DNA of 64,000 nucleotides from Dactylosporangium roseum (GCF_025264685.1 NZ_CP073721.1:7023501-7087500), one strand, 5' to 3'. Shown: positions 7,068 through 15,130, numbered from the stretch's first letter. The notes: generated from the sequence alone by a model not told the origin. Numbers and translations are program-made.

Positions 7068-8278
7068 CCGAGCCGCTGGGCGAGCAGCGCGGTGATGCCG
7101 AGGTCGGCGGCGTAGAGGACCAGCGACCCGGCGACCGCGACCCCCAGCCACTCGACCCGGCCTCCGGCGGCGGCCAGCAGGACGAGCAGCGTGGCGTACC
7201 ACGGGTAGCCGGGCGCGGTCACCAGCAGCGCACTGCCGACCATCACGGTGGCGGCGGCCCACGGGCGATCGGGATCGGTGGTGCGCAGCACCCACAGGGC
7301 GACGGCCGCCAGGACGGCGACGGCGACCGGGGCGGCCCAGGCGTCCGGGAGGACGGTCGTCAGCAGCGCGAACCGGCCGCCGCCCGCGTAGCCCTCCTCC
7401 TGGAGGTAGCCGGGGAGGTAGCCGAGGACCTTCGGGCCGACCAGGGCGACGTGCGGCGCGTACACCACCGTCACCGCGGCCAGTGCGCTGATCCCGACCG
7501 CGACGGGCCGCCGGCGGGCCAGTGCCGGCGCCACCAGCACCGGACTGAACTTGGTCGCGATCGCCAGCCCGAGCACCGCTCCCCCGCCCCGGGCCCGGCC
7601 GCGGGCGACGAGCAGGATCGCCGTCGCGGTCAGCAGGACGGCGAGGAACTCGACGTGGGCGTTGTTGGCCGCCTCCACCGCGACGGCCGGGCACCAGGCC
7701 CAGGCGGCGGCGAACCGCCTGGGCAGGCCGGGTGCGAACAGCAGCAGTACCGTGCTGGCGAGCGCGCACAGCGCGGCGGCCAACTGCATCGGCCCGGTGC
7801 GGCTCCCCGGCGGCGACAGCCAGTGCACGACGGTGAAATACGCCTCGGCGACCGGCGGGTAGATCGTGGGGACGTCGGGCCGGTTGATGTGGGTGCACCC
7901 GGCCGGCACGCACCACCGCCCGTCGGGCGCCCACAGGAAGTCCGGGTCGCGGTGCTCACGCAGCCGCGGTGACGAGGGCGGGTGCCGGTAGGGGTCGGTG
8001 CCCGACGCCTGGATGCGCCCGTCCCACACGTAGCGGTACATGTCGTCGCTGCTGCGCGGCGGCGCGAACCCGGCCGCGAGCTGCAGCGCGACCGCCCCGC
8101 CGAGCACGAGCGGCACGACCCGCGCCTTGGGCAGGGTCCAGACCGCGACGGCGAACGCGACCCAGGCGATGCCGAGCAGGACGGGCGCCCGGGCGGGGAA
8201 GGTGGAGCCGTCGGGCGGATGCATGGCGGCGCCGACGCACCCGACGACGACGCTGAGCGCCAGGACCGCTCTGACCAC
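6944..8278 (-). CDS. GT87-type polyprenol-phosphate-dependent mannosyltransferase-like membrane protein
   Basis: A 444-residue integral membrane protein with about ten hydrophobic segments. After the second, a DDMYRYVWDGR motif matches the conserved acidic loop of GT-C glycosyltransferases of the GT87/DUF2029 group. GT87 enzymes in actinobacteria use polyprenyl-phosphate-mannose to add alpha-mannose to lipomannan-type glycolipids on the outer membrane face. A second conserved loop, THINRPDVPTIYPPVAE, fits the family. Exact acceptor unknown. The GTG at 8278 is 6 bases after TAGCGT (minus strand), suggesting a leaderless mRNA. The last 41 codons overlap the 3' end of tdk. Confidence 0.75.
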   Translation of the reverse strand: MVRAVLALSVVVGCVGAAMHPPDGSTFPARAPVLLGIAWVAFAVAVWTLPKARVVPLVLGGAVALQLAAGFAPPRSSDDMYRYVWDGRIQASGTDPYRHPPSSPRLREHRDPDFLWAPDGRWCVPAGCTHINRPDVPTIYPPVAEAYFTVVHWLSPPGSRTGPMQLAAALCALASTVLLLFAPGLPRRFAAAWAWCPAVAVEAANNAHVEFLAVLLTATAILLVARGRARGGGAVLGLAIATKFSPVLVAPALARRRPVAVGISALAAVTVVYAPHVALVGPKVLGYLPGYLQEEGYAGGGRFALLTTVLPDAWAAPVAVAVLAAVALWVLRTTDPDRPWAAATVMVGSALLVTAPGYPWYATLLVLLAAAGGRVEWLGVAVAGSLVLYAADLGITALLAQRLGYGLALAAVVTVAVLRSRSRLGGGAAALSPGSTTQERQRAS

Positions 8279-8352
8279 GCCTCGACGCTATGCGCCACCC
8301 CCGGTGCCCGCTCCTTACAATCCACAAACCCTCCGCCCACCCCCCACCCCCT

Positions 8353-8453
8353 CCGCCTCCGCCGCGTTGATCTTGCACTTATGGTGCCGCGGCACTCCAT
8401 GAATGTCCGGGTTTGTCGCCACCACAACTGCAAGATCAACGCGGCGGAGGCGG
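8353..8453. repeat. Intergenic inverted repeat, 25-bp perfect arms
   Basis: Arms 8353-8377 and 8429-8453 are perfectly complementary (ending in cgcgttgatcttgca) around a 51-base spacer, which has a smaller pairing (atggtg/caccac). Flanking C-rich (left) and G-rich (right) tracts extend pairing imperfectly. It lies downstream of the GGDEF-EAL gene and upstream of the GT87 gene, and may terminate transcription. It may also be one of several large palindromic elements in this window. Confidence 0.75.
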
Positions 8454-8472
8454 GGGCGGGAGGGGTGGGGGG

Positions 8473-10701
8473 TCATGCCGCGGTGGACTGGAGCGCGAAC
8501 TGGGGGGTCGCGACCGGTCGGCCGAAGTGGTAGCCCTGCGCGTAGCGGTAGCCCAGGCGGTAGAGCTCCCGCGCCTGCTCGGCCGTCTCCACGCCCTCGG
8601 CGATGGCCTCCAGGTTCAGCCCGTCGCTGACGTTGATCAGCGCGGCGGCGATCACCGAGTGGCGGCCGGCCATGGTGATGTCATCGACGAAGGACTTGTC
8701 GACCTTCAGGATGTCGACCGGGCACGTCTGCAGCAGGCCCAGCGACGAGTGGCCCGTCCCGAAGTCGTCCAGCGCGATTCGCACCCCGAGGGCGTGCACC
8801 GCGTCGAGGGCCTCGATCGCCCGGCCGCCGCCGAAGACCGCGGTCTCGGTGACCTCGATCGCGAGGCGGTCGGCCGGGAGGCCGGTCGCCGCCAGTACCG
8901 CCGCGACCACCTCGGCGAAGTCGGGCTCGGCCAACTGCCGGGCCGACACGTTCACGCTGACCTTGCCGGGGGCCTCCGTGCCCAGGGTGGCGATCCAGGT
9001 GGCCGCCTGTGAGCACGCCTCCAGCAGGATCCACGCGCCCAGCTCGACGATCTGGCCGTTGCGCTCGGCGACGGGGATGAAATCGGCCGGGCTCATGAAC
9101 CCCAGCCGCGGGTGATGCCAGCGGATCAGGGCCTCGACGCCGGCGATCTCGCCGTGCGGAAGGGCGACGATCGGCTGGTACACGAGCTGGAACTGGCCCT
9201 GGTCGAGCGCCTCGCGAAGCTGCGCGCCGAGCTGGGCGACCTCCGCGGCACGCTCGTCCAGCTCCGGGCGGAAGCGCTCCTGGCGGCTGCCGCCCTCCTT
9301 CGCCGCGTACATCGCCACGTCGGCGCGGCGCAGGATCTCGAACGGGTCGCGGGTGCCCTCGGCGTCGGCGACACCGATGCTGGCCTGGACGAGCAGGTGG
9401 TGCTCGCCCGCGAAGACGGGCTCCTCGAGCGCGGCGGCGAGCTCGGCCACCAGCGCGTCGGCGGCCACCTGGCCGGTGTCGGGCATGAGGACGGCGAACT
9501 CGTCGCCGCCCAGCCGGGCGACCACGTCGCCGGGGCGCAGGACCCCGCCGAGCCGCTTGCCGACTGCGGCGAGGAGCTGGTTACCGACGGCATGGCCGAG
9601 GCCGTCGTTGATGCGCTTGAAGTCATCGAGGTCGATGAAGGCGACCTGCGGTCGGCCGCGGAGCTCGAGCTCGTCGCGGATCAGCTCCTCGAGCAGCCGC
9701 CGGTTGGGCAGGCCGGTGAGGTCGTCGCGCATGGCCAGCTCACTGAGCTGCTCGGTCTGGGACTGGACCTTGCCCACCAGATCGGACATCCGGACCACGA
9801 CCAGCACGAAGAGGACCACGGCGACGACGCCGATGGGGAGCCAGTCGAGGGCGTCGACCCCGGCGAGCCCCTGCCCGAGCAGCAGGACCGGGGCGACGAG
9901 GGAGCTCACCGCCAGTACCGTCAGACGCCCCTTCGACAGCCCCGCCTCGAGCTGCTCGACCGGATCGGCCAGGTGGCGCGCCGACGGGTGCACCGCGGCG
10001 GCGCCGACGCACAGGCCGGCCAGCAGCCAGCCGACCTGGAGCAGGGCACCCGGGTCGGGAGCGCTGCCGGAGACCACGGAGGTGGTGGCGTCGGTGGCGA
10101 CCATGAGCGTGACGCCCGCGGCGAGCAGCCGGAAGCTCGGCGTCCGGGCGGCGCGGCCGACGAGCAGCCGGGCGAGCAGCACCATCAGCAGGACGTTGAC
10201 GGCGGGGTAGGCCAGGACGAACATCCGCTGCACCGGCGAGGTGCCCGTCGCCTCGACGACCGGCCGCATCACGAACACCCAGAACAGCAGGCCGGCGCCG
10301 GCACCGGTGATGCAGGCGTCGATCAGGCCGCCCCGGTCCCGGCCCTGCGCCCGCAACAGCAGCCACAGCCCCACCGCGACCACCGGGTGCGCGCCGAGGA
10401 AAAACGCGTCGGCGACGAGCGGGAACCCGGTGTGGTGCAGCAGCCGGGTCTCGACGCCGTACGTCACGCCGCCGAGGAACCACACGAGCAGGGCGCCGGC
10501 GAGCCAGTACCACAGCGCGGGCCGGTCGGGCCGGTTGCGCCGCACACCGAGCAGCACGAGCAGCACGGTGCCGAGACCGGCGACGCCGTAGGCCAGGTTG
10601 GTGAGGTGGTCGCCGCGAGGCAACAGTGGGTAGGCGGCGACGGATACGCCGCTCACCAGCCACCAGACGAGCCAGAGACGCCTGGCCACCCACGTGCTCA
10701 C
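8473..10701 (-). CDS. Membrane GGDEF-EAL cyclic-di-GMP protein
   Basis: A 742-residue protein. Residues 1-310 carry about nine transmembrane helices (a MASE-like sensory module without a recognised name). A GGDEF domain (about 325-485) has an intact LGGDEF active site and an intact RPGD inhibitory site five residues upstream. An EAL domain (about 500-735) has intact GVEALIRW, the loop DDFGTGHSS, and conserved Lys/Glu residues. Both c-di-GMP synthesis and hydrolysis are therefore possible; which dominates cannot be told from sequence. The start at 10701 (GTG) follows a GATAAC-type box, so the mRNA may be leaderless. It probably couples an envelope signal to c-di-GMP levels, which in sporulating actinobacteria influence development. 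Confidence 0.9.
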   Translation of the reverse strand: MSTWVARRLWLVWWLVSGVSVAAYPLLPRGDHLTNLAYGVAGLGTVLLVLLGVRRNRPDRPALWYWLAGALLVWFLGGVTYGVETRLLHHTGFPLVADAFFLGAHPVVAVGLWLLLRAQGRDRGGLIDACITGAGAGLLFWVFVMRPVVEATGTSPVQRMFVLAYPAVNVLLMVLLARLLVGRAARTPSFRLLAAGVTLMVATDATTSVVSGSAPDPGALLQVGWLLAGLCVGAAAVHPSARHLADPVEQLEAGLSKGRLTVLAVSSLVAPVLLLGQGLAGVDALDWLPIGVVAVVLFVLVVVRMSDLVGKVQSQTEQLSELAMRDDLTGLPNRRLLEELIRDELELRGRPQVAFIDLDDFKRINDGLGHAVGNQLLAAVGKRLGGVLRPGDVVARLGGDEFAVLMPDTGQVAADALVAELAAALEEPVFAGEHHLLVQASIGVADAEGTRDPFEILRRADVAMYAAKEGGSRQERFRPELDERAAEVAQLGAQLREALDQGQFQLVYQPIVALPHGEIAGVEALIRWHHPRLGFMSPADFIPVAERNGQIVELGAWILLEACSQAATWIATLGTEAPGKVSVNVSARQLAEPDFAEVVAAVLAATGLPADRLAIEVTETAVFGGGRAIEALDAVHALGVRIALDDFGTGHSSLGLLQTCPVDILKVDKSFVDDITMAGRHSVIAAALINVSDGLNLEAIAEGVETAEQARELYRLGYRYAQGYHFGRPVATPQFALQSTAA

Positions 10702-10765
10702 GGGTACGTTATCGGCAACTCGCCCCCGCGGGTTGAGTGTTGTCGCCGCCCATCAGTCGTTTCAT

Positions 10766-10798
10766 ACCCCCAGGGGGTTTCGGCCGGACGGGTATGCT
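10766..10798 (+). promoter_or_regulatory. csoR operator and -10 box
   Basis: ACCCCC-A-GGGGGT (10766-10778) is the G/C-rich pseudo-palindrome typical of CsoR/RcnR-type operators. TATGCT (10793-10798) lies 7 bases before the csoR ATG and would be the -10 of a leaderless message, placing the operator over the -35 region. This arrangement fits autorepression relieved by Cu(I). Confidence 0.65.
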
Positions 10799-10805
10799 GG
10801 TTGCC

Positions 10806-11099
10806 ATGACGACGGCCACGCCGCGCGGGTACACCGCCACCAAGGACCAGCTCCAGAGCCGCCTGCGCCGCATCGAGGGCCAGGTGCGCGGCGTGGAGAA
10901 GATGGTCGACGAGGATCGCTACTGCATCGACGTGCTGACCCAGATCAGCGCCATCCAGGCCGCGCTCGACAAGGTGGCGCTCGGCCTGCTCGATGACCAC
11001 GCCCGGCACTGTATGCACCACGGGGCACAGGACGGCAAGGGCGAGGAGATGGCGACCGAGATGATGGCCGCCGTCGGCAGGCTGCTCAGACGCGGCTGA
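10806..11099 (+). CDS. csoR: Copper-sensing transcriptional repressor CsoR
   Basis: A 97-residue all-helical CsoR family repressor. The Cu(I) ligands are visible as C40 (RYCIDVL), H65 and C69 (DDHARHCM), with the second-shell Tyr39 and Glu85 also in place, as in the M. tuberculosis protein. The apo-repressor binds DNA; Cu(I) releases it. The ATG at 10806 is chosen because of the length of CsoR proteins and the -10 box 7 bases upstream. No copper ATPase or chaperone gene lies next to it; instead a C39-like peptidase gene follows after 4 bases. Targets elsewhere in the genome are likely. Confidence 0.9.
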   Translation: MTTATPRGYTATKDQLQSRLRRIEGQVRGVEKMVDEDRYCIDVLTQISAIQAALDKVALGLLDDHARHCMHHGAQDGKGEEMATEMMAAVGRLLRRG

Positions 11100-11103
11100 C
11101 GAC

Positions 11104-11592
11104 GTGGAACTGCAGGGTGTGCGCCAGACGGACGGATTCACCTGCGGTCCCACCGTCGCCATGGTCGCCTCGGCCAACCTCGACCCCTCCTACGCCGCCA
11201 CGATCGGCGACCCGGCCGCCGAACAGCACCGCATCCACCGCGCCGCCAACCGGATCTGGCCGCGCAAGCTCGGCACGACCCCCTGGGGCGTGGCCGCCGT
11301 GATCTCCTCCCACGCCGAGGCGCTCGGCACGCGGTACGGCTGGAAGCTCTTCCGGCAGGATCTGGGCGACGTCGTCGCCGCCGTCGAGAGCGGCTGGCCC
11401 GTGCCGCTGCTGGTGGGCCGGATCGTGCCCCGGCACTGGGTGCTGATCGTCGGCCACGCCGACGGGGTGTTCCGGTGCTTCAACCCGTCGTCCGGCCGGA
11501 TCGTCGACGTGCCGATCGAGGCGCTGCACGGCAAACGGGCACAGGGTGTGGGCTTCCCACGCCCGTATGCTGTGGTGCTGCCGTCGGCGTGA
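11104..11592 (+). CDS. C39-like papain-fold cysteine peptidase
   Basis: A 162-residue protein with the peptidase C39-like pattern: Cys14 in GFTCGPTVAMVA, His111 in VPRHWVLIVG, and Asn127 in FNPSSGRI, together a complete Cys-His-Asn set. Related domains process leader peptides of bacteriocins or act as general papain-like peptidases or transglutaminase-like enzymes. Here the domain stands alone, with no ABC transporter and no signal peptide. The GTG start is 4 bases after the csoR stop, so the gene should be co-transcribed with csoR and controlled by copper, an uncommon association. Substrate unknown. Confidence 0.65.
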   Translation: MELQGVRQTDGFTCGPTVAMVASANLDPSYAATIGDPAAEQHRIHRAANRIWPRKLGTTPWGVAAVISSHAEALGTRYGWKLFRQDLGDVVAAVESGWPVPLLVGRIVPRHWVLIVGHADGVFRCFNPSSGRIVDVPIEALHGKRAQGVGFPRPYAVVLPSA

Positions 11593-11626
11593 GTTTGTGT
11601 CGTACCGCGGTGCCATGATCCCGCGC

Positions 11627-11713
11627 ATGACAGCGCTTCGGTTCGTCCGGCCCCAAGGTCATCGCGCACGTCTGCAACGGCCTGGGCCGTTGGGGCGCGG
11701 GCACGCACTGACT
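11627..11713 (+). pseudogene. Remnant of a macro-domain (ADP-ribose-binding) gene
   Basis: ATG at 11627 begins MTALRFVRP; a frame change near 11651 then reads GPKVIAHVCNGLGRWGAGTH and a stop (11711-11713). The IAHVCN-x-G-x-WG-x-G string is the hallmark N-terminal segment of macro-domain proteins (O-acetyl-ADP-ribose deacetylase/Poa1p type). The rest of the domain (about 120 residues) is absent and the first strand-loop (the GDAT region) is deleted. It is a decayed gene, next to a toxin-antitoxin pair and an integration site. The remaining sequence up to 11900 shows nothing recognisable. Confidence 0.6.
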
Positions 11714-11903
11714 GGCATCGGCTCATCAGCGACGTCCACGATCGTAACTGTATGGCTGGCCACCCCAGGGCCACCACGATGCCGGCACAGGGATGCTGAG
11801 GCGACACCGTCACCGCAGGCTCAGGTCGCCGCGGCTCCCCGCCATCCCCTCTGACCCACCGGCCCATCCGGCACGGATCTGGCATGGCGCGCCCGAGTGC
11901 CAC

Positions 11904-11946
11904 ATCTGGTACATGCGACTCCTGGACTGGTACCATATCTGGTACA
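11904..11946 (+). promoter_or_regulatory. Probable toxin-antitoxin operator
   Basis: The 10-mer atctggtaca occurs at 11904-11913 and again at 11937-11946, exactly 33 bases (about three helical turns) apart, with a related palindromic ctggtacca (11927-11935) between. YefM-YoeB complexes bind such repeated or palindromic sites over their own promoter, so this is the likely autoregulatory operator. The ribosome binding site GGGGAGG follows before the ATG at 11969. Confidence 0.6.
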
Positions 11947-11968
11947 AGTTGCGGCACGGGGAGGCCAC

Positions 11969-12226
11969 ATGACACAGGCGATCAGCGCCAGCGAGGCGCG
12001 GAAGAGCTTGTTTCCACTCATCGAGCAGGTCAACAACGACCATACGCCGATCGAGATCGTATCTAAGCGGGGCAACGCGGTCCTGGTCAGCAAGGAAGAC
12101 TGGGACGCGATTGTCGAAACCAACTACCTGCTGCGCTCCCCCGCCAACGCAAAGCACTTGATGGCAAGCGTCGAGCAGTGGCGCTCGGGGCAGGCGACGG
12201 AACGGGACCTGGATTCCGACGCGTGA
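11969..12226 (+). CDS. yefM: YefM-type antitoxin (Phd/YefM family)
   Basis: An 85-residue antitoxin, starting MTQAISASEARKSLFPLI, with the N-terminal Phd/YefM DNA-binding fold (EIVSKRGNAVLVSKEDWDAIVET) and an acidic C-terminal tail that should wrap the toxin (SVEQWRSGQATERDLDSDA). It neutralises YoeB and represses the operon through the repeats just upstream. A good ribosome binding site (GGGGAGG) is present. The stop codon overlaps the toxin start (GTGA). GC content is lower than that of neighbouring genes, consistent with acquisition. Confidence 0.9.
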   Translation: MTQAISASEARKSLFPLIEQVNNDHTPIEIVSKRGNAVLVSKEDWDAIVETNYLLRSPANAKHLMASVEQWRSGQATERDLDSDA

Positions 12227-12483
12227 AGCTCAGTTGGACTGACCTCGCCTGGGACGACTATCTGTACTGGCAGACGCAGGACCGCAAGACGCTCAGGCGC
12301 ATCAACGCCTTGATCGCAGACATCAAGCGCGATCCAGACGGACCTGGCATCGGTAAACCCGAGCTCCTGAGGAACAATCTGGCCGGCCTACGCTCCCGCC
12401 GAATCGACGACGAGCACCGCCTCGTTTACGCCGTCACACCAGACGAAGTAACAATCATCTCCTGCCGCTACCGCTACCAGTGA
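12223..12483 (+). CDS. yoeB: YoeB-type mRNA interferase toxin with altered C-terminus
   Basis: An 86-residue toxin that matches YoeB along its length (LSWTDLAWDDYLYWQTQD, GIGKPELL, SRRIDDEHRLVYAV, SCRY). YoeB binds the ribosomal A site and cleaves mRNA during translation. The catalytic Glu (E47) and the Arg residues of RRIDDEHR are present. The C-terminal CRYHY of E. coli YoeB, which supplies catalytic His83 and Tyr84, reads CRYRYQ here: the His is replaced by Arg and one residue is added. Activity may be reduced or reshaped. The GTG start overlaps the antitoxin stop, so expression is coupled. Confidence 0.88.
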   Translation: MKLSWTDLAWDDYLYWQTQDRKTLRRINALIADIKRDPDGPGIGKPELLRNNLAGLRSRRIDDEHRLVYAVTPDEVTIISCRYRYQ

Positions 12484-12603
12484 CAAACGCGGAACGCGCT
12501 CAGTAGCCGCCCCAATCCTCGACTGCCGAGAAAGCCCCGCGCGATAGGGCCGGAGCGAGTGAAGCGAAGCGAGCGCGAAAAACCCACCCATCGCCAAGGG
12601 AAA

Positions 12604-12634
12604 AGGCGCTCCCGCCTTTGATCAGGGAGCGCCT
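12604..12634 (-). terminator. Original tRNA-Ala terminator, displaced by insertion
   Basis: Arms 12604-12613 and 12625-12634 (aggcgctccc/gggagcgcct) form a perfect 10-bp stem; read on the minus strand it is followed by TTTT. It abuts the partial tRNA-Ala copy at 12634. Before integration it would have been directly downstream of the tRNA gene now 2.5 kb away. Confidence 0.6.
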
Positions 12635-12684
12635 CCGATGGGTGGAGCCGAGGGGACTCGAACCCCTGACCCCCACGCTGCCAG
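12634..12684. repeat. Attachment-site repeat (distal copy, partial tRNA-Ala)
   Basis: 43 bases identical to 15182-15224, and 50 of 51 matching to 15232. The segment equals the T-arm, variable loop and 3' acceptor end of tRNA-Ala plus flanking bases; the 5' half of the tRNA is missing. It is the duplicated att site made by integrase-mediated insertion. Confidence 0.85.
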
Positions 12685-12952
12685 GACCGGACTCGCAAAC
12701 GCCGCTGACGTGCGCGCAGGTCAGCGGCATATCGCGTGGCTGGTTCCCCGCGACTCCCCGGTGGGAACCGTGATCCACTTCGGAGTGTGGCACGGATGTG
12801 GCACGCCACGCCGCGACAAGATCGCCTCAGATCTACCATTCCCCGGCGCCCGACCCACGCCGCTGTGGCGCCGGTCCGTCACGTTCAGCCATGGCTCCGA
12901 ACTTCCATGTGACCGCATGAGCTTCCACTGAGCGCATGAGCTTGAACGGCTG

Positions 12953-13345
12953 CTACGAAGATTTCGGCCTCATCGCCCGCATGCTCAACAACGCAAGAAC
13001 GCCAGGAAGGACAGCGAAGATGCCGAAGATTGCCGCAGCGATTGAGAACCGAGTGGCCAGGTGGTCACGTTTCCGGAGGAAATAGAAGCCCGCGACGATG
13101 ATATTCACGGCAGCCAGTACCATTACGGCAGCGAATACGTACCCAAGGGGGTTATGGGAAACGCCGTCAAGGACCCGAACGCCGTCGCTCGTCGTTCTGT
13201 AAACAGACCTGTCGGCCGGCCACAAGGCAACGGAAGTCAGCGCCGAAAGGCACGTAACGGCGACAAGGAAAATAACTGTTGAGTTCCGTGTGCGGAGCAT
13301 TGTCGTCCAATCCCAGCCGGGTGCCCAAGGGATGAGCTTGAGCAC
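12953..13345 (-). CDS. Small three-helix membrane protein in the element
   Basis: A 130-residue protein with three hydrophobic segments (about 22-42, 67-90, 99-122; e.g. TVIFLVAVTCLSALTSVALW and GYVFAAVMVLAAVNIIVAGFY). The GTG at 13345 and the in-frame ATG at 13300 are both possible starts; neither has a strong ribosome binding site. It lies 25 bases downstream of the secreted Cys-rich gene on the same strand, so they are probably co-transcribed. No family is recognised. Its pairing with an exported protein inside a mobile element would fit an immunity or accessory role, but this is speculation. Confidence 0.6.
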   Translation of the reverse strand: MLKLIPWAPGWDWTTMLRTRNSTVIFLVAVTCLSALTSVALWPADRSVYRTTSDGVRVLDGVSHNPLGYVFAAVMVLAAVNIIVAGFYFLRKRDHLATRFSIAAAIFGIFAVLPGVLALLSMRAMRPKSS

Positions 13346-13370
13346 CCAGCCTATCCGAGGACCGTGTTAC

Positions 13371-14027
13371 CTAGCAATAATGGCGCAGCGTACTACCGTA
13401 CTTGGAGTCACAGGTACCATCGTAGTGTCCCCAAATGTCGAGTTTGAGGTTCTGGTCGACCGTCCACGGCACAGTGTTCGAGAATCGACCATTCGTGGCG
13501 TGGTGCACCCCGCCCGTCCCATGTCCGGCGAGGACGTACGGGATGAAGTCATTTTGGACGCAGCCTTGGAAGCTCCAGCCGTTCGCGGTCCCCCAGCCAG
13601 TAGTGTAGCCGCTGCACTCACCACCCCAGTTTGAGACCACATAATTGCCGGAGTCCCAACACCAGTTTAGACTCTGCGTGTGCCCTCCGAGGTCACCGCC
13701 GAGGCTAAAAGTCATCGTCCACCGACCACTAGCCCTGCATCCAGACGCGTAGATGGTCGCCGCGGGCTGCTCCACTGCCACATCGTATGTGATGTACTTG
13801 CTAGCCGTTCGAGGATCGCAAGTCAGTTCACTGACGGCCGCCGGGCTCAGCTTACCCTCTTGGCCAAACGCCTTGATCTGTGCTCTGAAGTTGGTGAATT
13901 CCCCCGCTCCCACCTTGTAGCAGGTGCTGCCCCCAGGCGCCGCCGATGCAGGAGTTGCGGTGAACGAGATCGCCGCAGTTAGAGCGGCGATGAGCACGGC
14001 GTAGAGCACACTCTTCCGCGTTCCCAA
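13371..14027 (-). CDS. Secreted Cys-rich protein in the element
   Basis: A 218-residue protein with a clear Sec signal peptide (MGTRKSVLYAVLIAALTAAI, cleavage near ATPASA-A, about residue 29). The mature part holds eight Cys (CYK, TCDP, GCRAS, WCWD, ECSG, GCVQ, TCDS, terminal HYC), enough for four disulfides. It is Gly/Trp/Tyr-rich and probably beta-structured; the NWCWDSG / GWGTANGWSF / GHGTGGVHH pattern resembles uncharacterised secreted actinobacterial proteins. The TTG start is supported by AAAGGAG 8 bases upstream. Lower GC and less biased codons than flanking genes suggest transfer. Function unknown. Confidence 0.7.
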   Translation of the reverse strand: MGTRKSVLYAVLIAALTAAISFTATPASAAPGGSTCYKVGAGEFTNFRAQIKAFGQEGKLSPAAVSELTCDPRTASKYITYDVAVEQPAATIYASGCRASGRWTMTFSLGGDLGGHTQSLNWCWDSGNYVVSNWGGECSGYTTGWGTANGWSFQGCVQNDFIPYVLAGHGTGGVHHATNGRFSNTVPWTVDQNLKLDIWGHYDGTCDSKYGSTLRHYC

Positions 14028-14353
14028 AACGGGACTCCTTTGATTGAAGGGTGCAACAGCCGAACCGCGTTGGCGCTAGCCTCCCCCGTCAGGCCATTGC
14101 TGCTTACCCGGACCGTGTCACATTGCTGGACCGTCCGGCGACCCGCCAAGGAGCAAAGATCACTTCAGGCTGCGCTCACACGATACTCACCGTCACTTGA
14201 CCCGCCAAAGGCGCCAGAAGTCGGTGCTCATTCAATAGCGTTAGCAATCGATGTTGGTGACTCAACGTGTTGATAACATTTCGATTACGCCAGTTCGTGA
14301 GCCTGCAATATCCCTTCAATGTTCAAATGGTGCAATTAGCTTGACGAGCATCG
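14028..14353. other. Non-coding gap inside the element
   Basis: 326 bases between the secreted-protein gene and the integrase remnant. AT-richer than most of the window (for example around 14260-14340). It probably contains the promoter for the minus-strand genes and the scar left by loss of the integrase N-terminus. No gene or clear repeat seen. Confidence 0.5.
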
Positions 14354-15085
14354 GTGTATGAGATGACGCCCGGCGCGGCAGCTTGCCATACCGCACCAGC
14401 AGGAGGTCACGCCGACAGGCGTAACCCTTGCCGCATCAAGGGCGCCGCGACGGTCAAGGTCGATGAGCGGCCGATTGCGACCCTCGATCAGGTGTTCGCC
14501 ATTGCCGCCGCCATCCAGCCGCGCTATCGGCTGCTCGTGCTGCTGGCGACATTCGCACAACTGCGGTTCGGCGAGCTGGTCGCGCTGCGCCGCCGGAGTA
14601 TCGACCTGGAGGCGATGGAGCTACGGGTGCGGAAAGCGACCGCCGAAATGGAGGACGGCACCCAGATTGACGTTGATCCGAAGTCCGAGGCGGGTAAGCG
14701 CCCGATCAGCCTGCCGCGCGGGCTGATCGCCGACATTGAGCTGCACCTGGCCGAGCACGCCCAGCCCGGCCCACACGGTCGGCTGTTCGTCGGCCCTCAG
14801 GGCGGCATCCCGCGACGCCGCAACTTCCACCGCATCTGGCGGAAGGCGCTCAAGAAGGCGGGCATCTCACCCGATCTCGACCTGCACCTTCACGACCTCC
14901 GACACACCGGGAGCACCTGGTCGGCACAGAGCGGCGCCACCCTCAAGGAACTTATGGCGCGCATCGGCCACTCCAGCACCCGCGCGGCGATGATCTACCA
15001 ACACGCCACTCGTGATCGGGATCACGCCATTGCGGCGGCGCTCGATGCCCTGATCGAGGAAGCGGGAAGCAAGATCAACGCCTGA
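14354..15085 (+). pseudogene. Tyrosine integrase, N-terminally truncated
   Basis: 243 codons containing the whole catalytic domain of a tyrosine recombinase: Arg in AQLRFGELVAL, HDLRHTGSTW (His-x-x-Arg), IGHSS (His) and MIYQHA (nucleophile Tyr), in the right order. Integrases of this type are normally about 370-400 residues with an N-terminal arm-binding and a core-binding domain. Here homology starts abruptly near residue 23 (RRNPCRIKGAA), and the first ~20 codons look unrelated. The core-binding domain is therefore lost and the gene is most likely a remnant, though the frame is intact. It sits next to the intact tRNA-Ala, as expected for the enzyme that made the insertion. Confidence 0.75.
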
Positions 15086-15130
15086 AGTGGCACGGTAGTG
15101 GCACGCGGCCCGCTTAACCCTGAGACGATG

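Noticed and set aside
12643..12676. Second tRNA-Ala gene near 12.65 kb
   Set aside because: Only the 3' half (T-arm and acceptor strand) is present; the D-arm and 5' acceptor are missing. It is the att duplication.
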